A DNA stretch of 32,590 bases. Source: Chloroflexota bacterium. Its GTDB lineage: Bacteria; Chloroflexota; Anaerolineae; Anaerolineales; UBA11579. A model generated the notes under the pieces. The model did not search any database. It had not been told where the DNA came from and saw only the letters and a program-made list of their open reading frames with translations. The DNA lies in the NCBI GenBank assembly GCA_018662365.1, contig JABJGH010000043.1, positions 1 to 32,590 of the forward strand. The letters run 5' to 3'. The position numbers and the translations under genes were made by a program. Below are positions 1 to 6,483 of this stretch, piece by piece (position 1 is the stretch's first letter; every line of letters begins with the position of its first letter).

Positions 1-255
1 AACACTCCTTGGAGAATGGAAAAACACCATTCTCCACTTATTTGCTGGCGGGGGTGAAGGGTGATGGAAACGGTGAAACTATTTCCTTGGAGAATTGGAG
101 TAAAAAACACTCCTTGGAGAATGGAAAAACACCATTCTCCCCCTTTAATTGTGACGTTGGCTGTATTGAAGTCACAGCTGTGCAAAATTGGAAATGGTGA
201 AACTGATTCCTGGAATAAAAAGCATTCCTTGGAGAATGGAAAGACACCATTCTCC
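1..255. repeat. Three copies of a 35-bp hairpin-forming repeat
   Basis: Copies lie at 1-35, 106-140 and 221-255. The first two are identical and the third differs at three positions. Each carries a perfect 9-bp inverted repeat, ggagaatgg and ccattctcc, around a 7-nt loop (stem arms 11-19/27-35, 116-124/132-140, and the equivalent in copy 3, where the only change inside the hairpin is in the loop). The spacers are also related: 66-90 and 191-213 share a diverged motif around ggtgaaact, so the full unit before copies 2 and 3 is about 65-75 bp. The array starts at the window edge and may continue left. The 255 bases hold no credible gene. Function unknown; REP-like or MITE-like DNA is the nearest description. 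Confidence 0.85.
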
Positions 256-368
256 ATTGTTTCGGGATACCTCCCCAGCAAGGACAAATGCCCCATTGCA
301 TTAGGGACACTTATACCTATCATCAGGAAAACCGATTGTGTACAATTGCACAATAAGTTATGGACATA

Positions 369-388
369 GGCGTATAGGTAAATATGCC
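369..388. promoter_or_regulatory. Candidate operator dyad upstream of the first arsR
   Basis: The arms ggcgtat (369-375) and atatgcc (382-388) form an inverted repeat matching at 6 of 7 positions across a 6-nt spacer. It ends 36 bp before the chosen start of the ArsR-type gene. Looser outer arms, agttat at 356-361 and ataact at 390-395, flank it asymmetrically. ArsR-family repressors usually bind AT-rich dyads in their own promoter, so autoregulation is a reasonable inference. No convincing -35/-10 pair was found here. Confidence 0.3.
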
Positions 389-424
389 GATAACTGAGAA
401 AAACAAAAAGTGACGGAGAAAATG

Positions 425-769
425 ATGAGTACAAACCTAAGGGACGAGATCAATCAACTACATGCCAATATTTGCAGTGGATTGGCGGACCCGAACCGAA
501 TATTAATTTTATATACCCTGGCTGATCATCCCTCCAACGTCACCGAACTGGCTAAATCTTTAGAATCCCCCCAGCCCACTGTTTCTCGACATCTGAAAGT
601 GTTGAAAGAGCGCGGGATGGTGAAGTCGGAGCGAGACGGTCAGGCAGTGATCTATAGATTGGTGGATCACCGCATCATTGAAGCGCTCGACCTTTTGCGG
701 GCGATGCTGGCGGATAGTTTGGAGAATCAGGCGGCATTGGCAAAAACAGCAAGCGAAACAATTACTTAG
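425..769 (+). CDS. ArsR/SmtB-family transcriptional regulator (copy 1)
   Basis: This is a 114-residue winged-helix repressor of the ArsR family. The recognition-helix segment contains SPQPTVSRHLKVLKERGMV, followed by the beta-wing (SERDGQAVIYRL). The ELCVCDL metal site of classic ArsR/SmtB is absent. The only cysteine is in helix 1 (motif NICSGLADPNR), so a metal sensor of the usual type is unlikely, and the two-cysteine layout of SqrR/BigR persulfide sensors is also not present. Start: ATG at 425 lies 6 nt after a GGAG and aligns with the start of the paralog at 3889; GTG at 410 and ATG at 422 are alternatives. It is the first gene of the sulfur cluster, 36 bp before the SQR-like gene, so it probably controls that operon. 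The sensed signal (sulfide, persulfide or redox) is inference. Confidence 0.88.
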   Translation: MSTNLRDEINQLHANICSGLADPNRILILYTLADHPSNVTELAKSLESPQPTVSRHLKVLKERGMVKSERDGQAVIYRLVDHRIIEALDLLRAMLADSLENQAALAKTASETIT

Positions 770-805
770 ACCGAAGCAGCAAAAAAAAATCTTTAGGAGC
801 AAGAA

Positions 806-2041
806 ATGAAAACATTACTGATCTTGGGGGCAGGAACCGGCGGCACGATGGTGGCGAATAAGATGTCACAGATGCTGGATATGCAAGAATGGAAGATCAT
901 CATGGTGGACCGTGATGAGACTCATTATTATCAACCTGGTTTCCTGTTCATCCCCTTTGGGATCTACGGACCAAACGATGTAGTAAAACCGAAACGCAGC
1001 TTCTTCCCCTCGAATGTAGACTTCATTTATTCCGATATCGAGATGATTGAGCCGGAGAAAAACCGGGTAAAATTGACCAAGAATAATCAGGTGATCAATT
1101 ACGATCAATTGGTGATCGCGACGGGCAGCCATATTCATCCCGAAGAAACGGAAGGGATGTTGGACGGCGGCGGATGGCAGAAGAATATATTTGACTTTTA
1201 CTCCTTAGACGGGACGACCAAGCTGAGCCGATTCTTGAAGTTCTGGAAAGGCGGCCGACTGGTGTTGAACGTGGCTGAAATGCCGATCAAATGTCCGGTG
1301 GCACCGCTTGAATTTTTATTCCTAGCTGATTGGTGGTTTACTGAACGAGGCATGCGAGACAAGGTAGAGATCGTGTATGCAACTCCATTGGACGGGGCAT
1401 TCACCAAGCCACGAGCCTCCTCAGTTTTAGGAGATATCCTGACCCAAAAAGGAATTAACATCGAAACGAATTTCAATATTGGATCGGTGGATGCGGGGAA
1501 GAATAAAATCAAATCTTATGATGAGCGAGAGATCGATTATGACCTTTTGGTGACGATCCCGACGAATATGGGCTCGGATGTGATTGAACGCTCGGGTATG
1601 GGCGATGAGCTGAACTTTGTGCCGACAGACAAACATACTTTGCAGACCCAGAAACATGAGAATGTATGGGTGATCGGCGATGCGGGGAACGTGCCTGCTT
1701 CGAAGGCGGGGTCGGTGGCTCACTTTATGTTGGACGTGGTGATCGAGAATATATTGCGGGCAATCGAAGGATTGGAACCGCTGCCAGAGTTTGATGGACA
1801 TGCGAACTGCTATATCGAGTCGGGCTTTGAAAAGGGCATTTTGATCGACTTCAACTATGATGTTGAACCCCTTCCTGGCAAGTTCCCACTACCTGGATTT
1901 GGACCCTTCTCACTGTTACAAGAATCGCATGCAAACCACTGGGGCAAAATGGCCTTCAGATGGATCTATTGGAATATTCTGCTGAAGGGCGGGGAAATGC
2001 CTTTCGAATCGCAGATGACAATGGCTGGCAAGTGGTCTTAG
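806..2041 (+). CDS. sqr: Sulfide:quinone oxidoreductase-like FAD-dependent flavoprotein
   Basis: This 411-residue protein belongs to the two-dinucleotide-binding-domain flavoproteins (SQR/FCSD group). The N-terminal FAD Rossmann motif is GAGTGG (residues 8-13); the ATGSH segment follows near 105-109, and the second FAD-binding motif GDAGNVP is near 291-297. It has exactly two cysteines, Cys163 in IKCPVAPLEF and Cys335 in ANCYIESG, placed like the two redox-active cysteines of SQRs; the third cysteine of some SQR types is missing. The C-terminus has hydrophobic, aromatic stretches (FGPFSLL, RWIYWNILL) as in the membrane-anchoring tail of SQRs. Expected reaction: oxidation of sulfide to a protein persulfide or polysulfide with electrons to the quinone pool at the cytoplasmic membrane. 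A good ribosome site (taggag) precedes the ATG. The neighbours (DsrC/TusE, DsrE2) support a sulfur role; the exact substrate is not certain. Confidence 0.82.
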   Translation: MKTLLILGAGTGGTMVANKMSQMLDMQEWKIIMVDRDETHYYQPGFLFIPFGIYGPNDVVKPKRSFFPSNVDFIYSDIEMIEPEKNRVKLTKNNQVINYDQLVIATGSHIHPEETEGMLDGGGWQKNIFDFYSLDGTTKLSRFLKFWKGGRLVLNVAEMPIKCPVAPLEFLFLADWWFTERGMRDKVEIVYATPLDGAFTKPRASSVLGDILTQKGINIETNFNIGSVDAGKNKIKSYDEREIDYDLLVTIPTNMGSDVIERSGMGDELNFVPTDKHTLQTQKHENVWVIGDAGNVPASKAGSVAHFMLDVVIENILRAIEGLEPLPEFDGHANCYIESGFEKGILIDFNYDVEPLPGKFPLPGFGPFSLLQESHANHWGKMAFRWIYWNILLKGGEMPFESQMTMAGKWS

Positions 2042-2050
2042 GAGATACAT

Positions 2051-2722
2051 ATGGATAAGGATCTTGCCCTATTACACGAAAAAGTAGACAGCATGATGGC
2101 GATGATGCAAGAGCAACAAGTGAAGCAGCAGGCCATGGAAGAATTCAAAAATGATATGCTGCCGATCGCTAATCATATGATCAAATTGTCGATCGATGAA
2201 TTGGCAGACATTGGACAGGAGTTCAAAGGGGAAGACCTGCTGTTCATGCTCAAACGAGTGTTGCGAGACCTGCCGCTGATGCTGAAAGCATTGGACCAAC
2301 TAGAGTCTTTGATGGGCTTGGCCGAGGAAGGGCAATTGTTGGGCAAACAGGTCTTCAACACCGTGGTGATGCAGTTGGATGAAATGGAACGGAAGGGATA
2401 TTTTGCCTTTGCAAGCCAGGGGATGCGGATGCTGGACCAGATCATGACCGAATTTGACGAGGAAGACGCGGAAGCACTGGCGGATAACGTGGTGACGATC
2501 GTGAAGACGATGCGAAATATGACACAACCGGACATCATGGCATTAGCGAGCAGCTCGGTGGACGCATTGAGAGATATTCCAGCACCCGAAGAAGCGCCCT
2601 CGACATTGAAATTGATCAAAGAGTTGAGCAACCCACAGGTACGAGTGGGGATGGCGAGATTGTTGAATTTATTGAAAACGCTGGGTAATAATGACTCAGA
2701 AATCAAAAAACCGCTTAATTAA
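2051..2722 (+). CDS. DUF1641 domain protein in the sulfur cluster
   Basis: A soluble, acidic, helical protein of 223 residues with no cysteine. It starts with a short predicted coiled coil rich in Met, Gln and Glu (residues 5-35). It shows the DUF1641 pattern: a helical core around residues 50-175 (DIGQEFKGEDLLFMLKRVL, then a segment beginning QLDEMERKG) and the typical tail APSTLKLIKELSNPQVRVG near residue 180-200. The start ATG is 9 bp after the sqr-like stop, with GGAG just upstream, so translation is probably coupled. DUF1641 genes are known beside formate dehydrogenase and SQR-like flavoprotein genes, but their biochemical role is not established. An assembly or interaction role for the neighbouring flavoprotein is inference from the tight linkage. 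Confidence 0.8.
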   Translation: MDKDLALLHEKVDSMMAMMQEQQVKQQAMEEFKNDMLPIANHMIKLSIDELADIGQEFKGEDLLFMLKRVLRDLPLMLKALDQLESLMGLAEEGQLLGKQVFNTVVMQLDEMERKGYFAFASQGMRMLDQIMTEFDEEDAEALADNVVTIVKTMRNMTQPDIMALASSSVDALRDIPAPEEAPSTLKLIKELSNPQVRVGMARLLNLLKTLGNNDSEIKKPLN

Positions 2723-2751
2723 TATTTATTTTACCAAGGAGCAAAAAACAA

Positions 2752-3072
2752 ATGCCTGAAACAATTGACCTCACTATTTTGGAAACGCTCGATTTTGACG
2801 ACGATGGGTTCATGACCGATGCGAATGATTGGACCCCGGCGATTGGCAAAGCGATCGCGGCAGCATTGGAATTAGAGCTGACCGAACGACATTGGGACGT
2901 GATTAACTTCTCACGAGCGGAATTTGCGGAACATGGAGATGCCCCCAGCTTGCGAAAGATCACAAAAGTTGGCGGCGTGCCGACCAAAGAACTTTATGTC
3001 TTATTCCCTGGCGGCCCCGCAAAGCTCGCAGCACAGATCGCCGGTCTTCCAAAACCAACGGGATGTATTTGA
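2752..3072 (+). CDS. DsrC/TusE-family sulfur carrier protein
   Basis: This 106-residue protein has the fold-specific signatures of the DsrC/TusE/DsvC family: DFDDDGFMTDANDWTP near the N-terminus, a central helix with TERHWDVINFSR, LYVLFPGGPAKLA, and the C-terminal arm AGLPKPTGCI. The penultimate Cys105 is the sulfur-carrying cysteine. The second cysteine of true DsrC, eleven residues upstream, is replaced by Ala94, so the protein cannot form the intramolecular trisulfide of DsrC that serves DsrAB and is closer to TusE-like or single-cysteine DsrC homologs. No dsrAB is in the window. It is the fourth gene of the cluster, 29 bp after the DUF1641 gene with a clear aaggag site. Likely role: accepting sulfane sulfur in the cytoplasm, from the flavoprotein side or from DsrE2. 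Confidence 0.88.
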   Translation: MPETIDLTILETLDFDDDGFMTDANDWTPAIGKAIAAALELELTERHWDVINFSRAEFAEHGDAPSLRKITKVGGVPTKELYVLFPGGPAKLAAQIAGLPKPTGCI

Positions 3073-3142
3073 TCAGAAGGGATAACAGGCTGAAGTATTT
3101 TTGGCTAAAAAATTATTTTGGGTTCTAAATCCTTTATGTTTT

Positions 3143-3188
3143 GGTGAATGCCAAAAAGAAGCCTTTATAGAAAAAGAAGGCATTCACC
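3143..3188 (+). promoter_or_regulatory. Long-loop RNA hairpin between the dsrC/tusE-like and dsrE2-like genes
   Basis: A perfect 10-bp inverted repeat, ggtgaatgcc (3143-3152) and ggcattcacc (3179-3188), encloses a 26-nt A-rich loop in the 146-bp gap before the dsrE2-like gene. It ends 30 bp before the ATG and about 20 bp before the ribosome site (ttaggagag). No U-run follows, so it is not a normal terminator. An mRNA processing or stability element, an attenuator, or a protein-binding dyad are possible. Confidence 0.5.
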
Positions 3189-3218
3189 CCTAATTGAATT
3201 AAACCTTAGGAGAGCAAA

Positions 3219-3752
3219 ATGTCTGATGTATTAGCAAAAATTAAGGGAATGAAAGTAGACGAAAAGACTACAACTCGCAAATTGGTATTGGTATCTTCAA
3301 AAGGTGGACTGGATATGGCTTATCCACCAATGATCTTGGCGAACGCCGCCCGCATGTCTGGGATCGAATGTGAGATCTTCTTCACATTTTGGGGGCTGGA
3401 CTTGATCACGAAGAAAAAAATGGGCAAGGTAAATATTGCGACAGTGGGAAACCCCGCTTTCTCAATGGCTCCTTATGCGCCGTGGTTTAAAATTCCGACA
3501 TGGATGGGGTTGATCCCGGGGATGTCTTGGGTAGCCACCAAAATGATGGCATACCAGATCAAGAAATTAGACTTTCCTCCCATTCCTGAATTCATGGAGA
3601 ACCTGTTGGACTCTGGCGTAAAGCTGTATGGATGCAAGTTGTCGATGGATATGATGAACTTGCAAGAAGAGGATCTGATTGACGGGGCAACAATGTTGGG
3701 TGCGATGGAGTTCATGGAACTCTCAAAAGATGCCCAGGTAATGTTTGTCTAG
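3219..3752 (+). CDS. dsrE2: DsrE/DsrF/DrsH-like (DsrE2-type) sulfurtransferase protein
   Basis: A 177-residue protein of the DsrE2/COG2210 group. The N-terminal half has a DsrE-type fold (KLVLVSSKGGLDMAYPPM near 21-38; ECEIFFTFWGLDL near 50-62). A hydrophobic segment (about 80-112, rich in Trp, Met, Pro) fits the membrane-associated region seen in DsrE2 proteins. The active-site motif is LYGCKLSMDMM with Cys139; Cys51 is the only other cysteine. DsrE2 proteins move sulfane sulfur together with TusA and rhodanese in sulfur oxidisers. Neither tusA nor a rhodanese gene is nearby, so the DsrC/TusE-like protein may be the partner here (inference). A TTAGGAG ribosome site precedes the ATG and a strong terminator follows the stop, marking the end of the cluster. 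Confidence 0.85.
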   Translation: MSDVLAKIKGMKVDEKTTTRKLVLVSSKGGLDMAYPPMILANAARMSGIECEIFFTFWGLDLITKKKMGKVNIATVGNPAFSMAPYAPWFKIPTWMGLIPGMSWVATKMMAYQIKKLDFPPIPEFMENLLDSGVKLYGCKLSMDMMNLQEEDLIDGATMLGAMEFMELSKDAQVMFV

Positions 3753-3770
3753 TTAGGGAAGCACAACAGA

Positions 3771-3806
3771 AAAAAATACCCCTGAATAAGCAGGGGTATT
3801 TTTTTT
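3771..3806 (+). terminator. Rho-independent terminator after the sulfur cluster
   Basis: A 14-bp perfect stem (3771-3784 with 3791-3804) with core tacccctg/caggggta and a 6-nt loop (aataag), followed by a T-run. It lies 19 bp after the dsrE2-like stop. The A-tract on the left arm means it could also work in the reverse direction. Confidence 0.93.
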
Positions 3807-3888
3807 GAAAAATCAAAAACATTAAATTCTTATAGTAAAATATTCATCACAGTTTAACAAAACGAACGAAATAAATGGATAAGCGAAT

Positions 3889-4218
3889 ATGGATCTGAGA
3901 AATGAAATTAATCAACTGCATGCCAATATCTGTAATGGACTTGCGGATCCAAATAGAATATTGATCCTGTATGCCTTGGCCGAAAAACCGACCAATGTGA
4001 GTAATCTTGCAAATAATCTGGGGATACCTCAGCCGACGATCTCGCGTCATTTGAAGGTGTTGAGAGAGCGCCATATGGTGACTGCGGAGAGGGATGGGAA
4101 AGCGGTGATCTATCAGTTGGCGGATAGGCGAATCATTGAAGCGCTAGACCTGATGCGCAATGTGATGTCTGACTCCTTGGAAAACCAAGCGAATTTGGTT
4201 AATAATTTCAACGAATAA
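3889..4218 (+). CDS. ArsR/SmtB-family transcriptional regulator (copy 2)
   Basis: This 109-residue winged-helix protein is a close paralog of the regulator at 425-769: the two align almost without gaps and share most residues, including EINQLHANIC, GLADPNRILILY, the PQPT-SRHLKVL recognition helix and RRIIEALDL. Its only cysteine is again the one in helix 1 (NICNGLADPNR), so that residue is conserved between copies while the metal-binding motifs of ArsR/SmtB are absent. The start at 3889 has no strong Shine-Dalgarno sequence, unlike copy 1. It follows the sulfur-cluster terminator and precedes the YwiC-like gene by 47 bp in the same direction, so those two may be co-transcribed. It may have arisen by duplication of the sulfur-cluster regulator. 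Confidence 0.88.
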   Translation: MDLRNEINQLHANICNGLADPNRILILYALAEKPTNVSNLANNLGIPQPTISRHLKVLRERHMVTAERDGKAVIYQLADRRIIEALDLMRNVMSDSLENQANLVNNFNE

Positions 4219-4265
4219 TTTTTCTCAATGTTATTTGGGGAAATCAAGGAACTAAAAACTTACAT

Positions 4266-5084
4266 ATGCTCAAGAAATATTTCAAGAAAAACATTGCCCT
4301 GCCCTCGGACCACGGGTCCTGGGTATTTTTGTTCAGCCCCCTCATCATCGGATTCTTTGCGGGAAATAATTGGAGCTCTTCAAGTATATTGCTGATCATT
4401 GCTGCATTAGCAGCATTTTTTATGCGGCAACCAGCGGTTATGATGATCAAATCTTATGCGGGACGACGGAGCAGGGAAGACCTGCCTGCTTCGAGATTTT
4501 GGCTGACGGTCTATGCTTTGGTCTCGTTAGCGGCGTTGAATGTATTGGTGCAACGGGGGTTTGGGTACCTGAGCTATTTGGCGGTTCCGGGGATCTTGGT
4601 CTTTGCATGGCATCTGTATTTGGTGAGCAAACGGGCGGAACGGCATCAGATCGGGGTGGATGTGATTGCCAGCGGGGCGTTGGCCCTGGCCGCACCGGGG
4701 GCCTATTGGGTGAGTGTGGGGCAATATGACACGACGGGATGGTGGTTATGGGGGTTGGCCTGGCTGCAATCTGCCGCATCGATCGTGTATGCGTTTTTGC
4801 GATTGGGGCAACGACGACTGAAGGAAATGCCAGATCAAAAAGAAAAGTTTAATTTGGGGAAAAGGACTTTGCTTTATAGCGGATTTAATTTTATCCTGAC
4901 CCTAATTTTGGGATTGATGGGGAAATTACCTAACTTAATATGGATTCCCTTTGCGATTCAGTTTGCGGAATCCATCTATGGCACTTATTATCCAGCAATT
5001 GGAGTGAAACCGACGCGAATAGGTATTCGACAATTGATTGTGAGCACGATATTTACGATCGTGTTTATCATTATTTGGCAATAA
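4266..5084 (+). CDS. YwiC-like integral membrane protein
   Basis: A 272-residue, very hydrophobic protein with about seven or eight predicted membrane segments. The N-terminus carries the YwiC-family signature around residues 12-28 (LPSDHGSW followed by a Pro-containing helix), and PAVMMIKSYAGRR lies at the first cytoplasmic loop. YwiC-like proteins are widespread but their function is not known; the original name comes from a gene near the Bacillus nitrate/anaerobic locus. The charged HGSW motif in a UbiA-like layout suggests, but does not prove, relation to membrane prenyltransferases. The nearest ribosome-site-like sequence (aagga) is about 12 nt upstream. The gene follows arsR copy 2 and could be its target. 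A run of T after the stop has no clear stem. Confidence 0.78.
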   Translation: MLKKYFKKNIALPSDHGSWVFLFSPLIIGFFAGNNWSSSSILLIIAALAAFFMRQPAVMMIKSYAGRRSREDLPASRFWLTVYALVSLAALNVLVQRGFGYLSYLAVPGILVFAWHLYLVSKRAERHQIGVDVIASGALALAAPGAYWVSVGQYDTTGWWLWGLAWLQSAASIVYAFLRLGQRRLKEMPDQKEKFNLGKRTLLYSGFNFILTLILGLMGKLPNLIWIPFAIQFAESIYGTYYPAIGVKPTRIGIRQLIVSTIFTIVFIIIWQ

Positions 5085-5097
5085 CCCTTTTTTTGGA

Positions 5098-5352
5098 TTA
5101 TTTCTCGAGATTTTCTTCCCAACCTAATTTTCGTAAATGATATTCTGCGTTTTTAATACCTTCTAAACTATGAACATCTCCACCAGAAATATTTTTCATA
5201 GGGAGAATAGCATCTCCTAAATAAGTAAATGGGCGTTGGCCTCTCAGGGGAAAACATTTCTCAACGCGCATTGCGCGGACTCCTCCATCCAAAATAAAAC
5301 AACTTGATAATTGTTGGCGATTCGATGATACATGTTCAGGGACATCTAACAA
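5098..5352 (-). CDS. Small orphan ORF, 84 residues, possibly a gene remnant
   Basis: This open frame begins with TTG and has no clear ribosome site; an in-frame stop lies five codons upstream. The codon use looks coding (tta/att/gaa/aaa-rich, like the lipoprotein genes beside it), and the C-terminal half reads as an ordinary soluble protein (DAILPMKNISGGDVHSLEG, then HLRKLGWEENLEK). I do not recognise the family. It follows the lipoprotein gene at 5368 by 15 bp on the same strand. It could be a small protein, or the 3' end of a gene whose front has been lost. Confidence 0.4.
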   Translation of the reverse strand: MLDVPEHVSSNRQQLSSCFILDGGVRAMRVEKCFPLRGQRPFTYLGDAILPMKNISGGDVHSLEGIKNAEYHLRKLGWEENLEK

Positions 5353-5367
5353 CGTCCCGGTTCAAAT

Positions 5368-6351
5368 TTAGTTTCCTATTAATAGACACTCCAATTCACT
5401 ATATTCTTTACTTAGATAGCAAAATTTATTTGGATCAAGTGCTATTGCCATTGCTAAATCTGCGAGGGACAATTCATACAAACCAATAGATTCATATCCA
5501 ACTCCCCGAATGAAATATGCTACTGCAATCATGGGGTCGAGTTGTTCCGGGAGCATAATTGAACTCTCGGGGACGTGATCTTTTGGAAAGGAAATCCCAA
5601 ACAGATAGGATGAATAACCCTTCGCAGTCCCATTTTGCCAGGTAAAGGTAATTCTTCCGTGCTCACTTTCGCCCACGATTGGTTCTGCTGGCCAACCTGG
5701 GGGAGGATGATGCCAGATTGCCTCCTCAACCTTAACGCTTTGTGGTAGATGGAATATCACAGTTATATTCGTATTTCCATACAAAAATTCCTCCCCAAAC
5801 CAGGAGGGGAAGAATACGGCATTAATTACACCATCATCAGAAGGCTCTGAAAAAAGGACACCATTAATGTTACTAATTTGTATCAAAACCTCACTTGTTG
5901 CCCCAGCAGGAATCTCGTTTTCCCCTAAACCAAATTCCACAGCTCCTGGGAAAAAAGTTGATTCCTCAATATGATTGATAACCTGACCATTTATTTCTGC
6001 TGAAATGTGTTCAAAATCATAGTCTTGAGAAGGCACGTAAACGTCAACAAAATCTATTGGGATATTTTGCGGATCATTGGAGAATGTGAACTGATAGAAT
6101 AAAGACATTGATCCATCTTCATTCCAAAAGACATTGACAACCTCTTTGTCCAGGCTGAATGAATATTCAAGAACTGCAGGATTGTAAGTTGGCTCTGATG
6201 TAACCGAAGCTTGAATTTGAGTGGGGGTTTTATTATTTGTTGGTGCTGGGCTTGGAAGTGTAATTTTTGTTGACTCGATATCAGTGCCCACTGGGTTACA
6301 AGCCGCACAAGCAAATACGATCATAAAGAAAAATAGTGTTTTTTTATACAT
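5368..6351 (-). CDS. Predicted lipoprotein with C-terminal TPR-like segment
   Basis: With the start at 6351 the protein is 327 residues. This ATG has a strong GGAGGG site four nt upstream and gives a classic lipoprotein signal: MYKKT, a hydrophobic stretch, then FACAAC with the modified Cys. A longer frame to 6399 lacks these supports. After the lipobox comes a Thr/Pro/Ser-rich spacer (about residues 20-55), then a beta-rich domain of unknown family (about 60-270), and at the C-terminus a segment with the helix-turn-helix spacing of one TPR unit (AYFIRGVGYESIGLYELSLA). It is probably anchored on the outer face of the cytoplasmic membrane. The general organisation resembles the next lipoprotein (6484-7641), but the domains do not look related. 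Function unknown. Confidence 0.75.
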   Translation of the reverse strand: MYKKTLFFFMIVFACAACNPVGTDIESTKITLPSPAPTNNKTPTQIQASVTSEPTYNPAVLEYSFSLDKEVVNVFWNEDGSMSLFYQFTFSNDPQNIPIDFVDVYVPSQDYDFEHISAEINGQVINHIEESTFFPGAVEFGLGENEIPAGATSEVLIQISNINGVLFSEPSDDGVINAVFFPSWFGEEFLYGNTNITVIFHLPQSVKVEEAIWHHPPPGWPAEPIVGESEHGRITFTWQNGTAKGYSSYLFGISFPKDHVPESSIMLPEQLDPMIAVAYFIRGVGYESIGLYELSLADLAMAIALDPNKFCYLSKEYSELECLLIGN

Positions 6352-6483
6352 TTCACCCTCCAAAAATATGAGGGCTTTGAATTGAACGATATTACTCATA
6401 TTTTGTTATTAAAATATTTGAAGAATATTACTATTGTGAGCAACAATTTTTTTGTACCCAATTAGGAAAATTATATTTTGGGT

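Noticed and set aside
1-255. Possible CRISPR array
   Set aside because: Only three repeats, with spacers of unequal length that are themselves related to each other, and no cas genes.
9-369. Short frames across the left-edge repeats, giving repeated peptide KKHSLENGKTPFS in two frames
   Set aside because: The repeated peptide only reflects the DNA repeat; the frames shift between copies, and there is no ribosome site or family match.
4447-4779. Minus-strand frame inside the ywiC-like gene
   Set aside because: It is the antisense shadow of a clear membrane protein gene and has a Pro-rich, unlikely composition.
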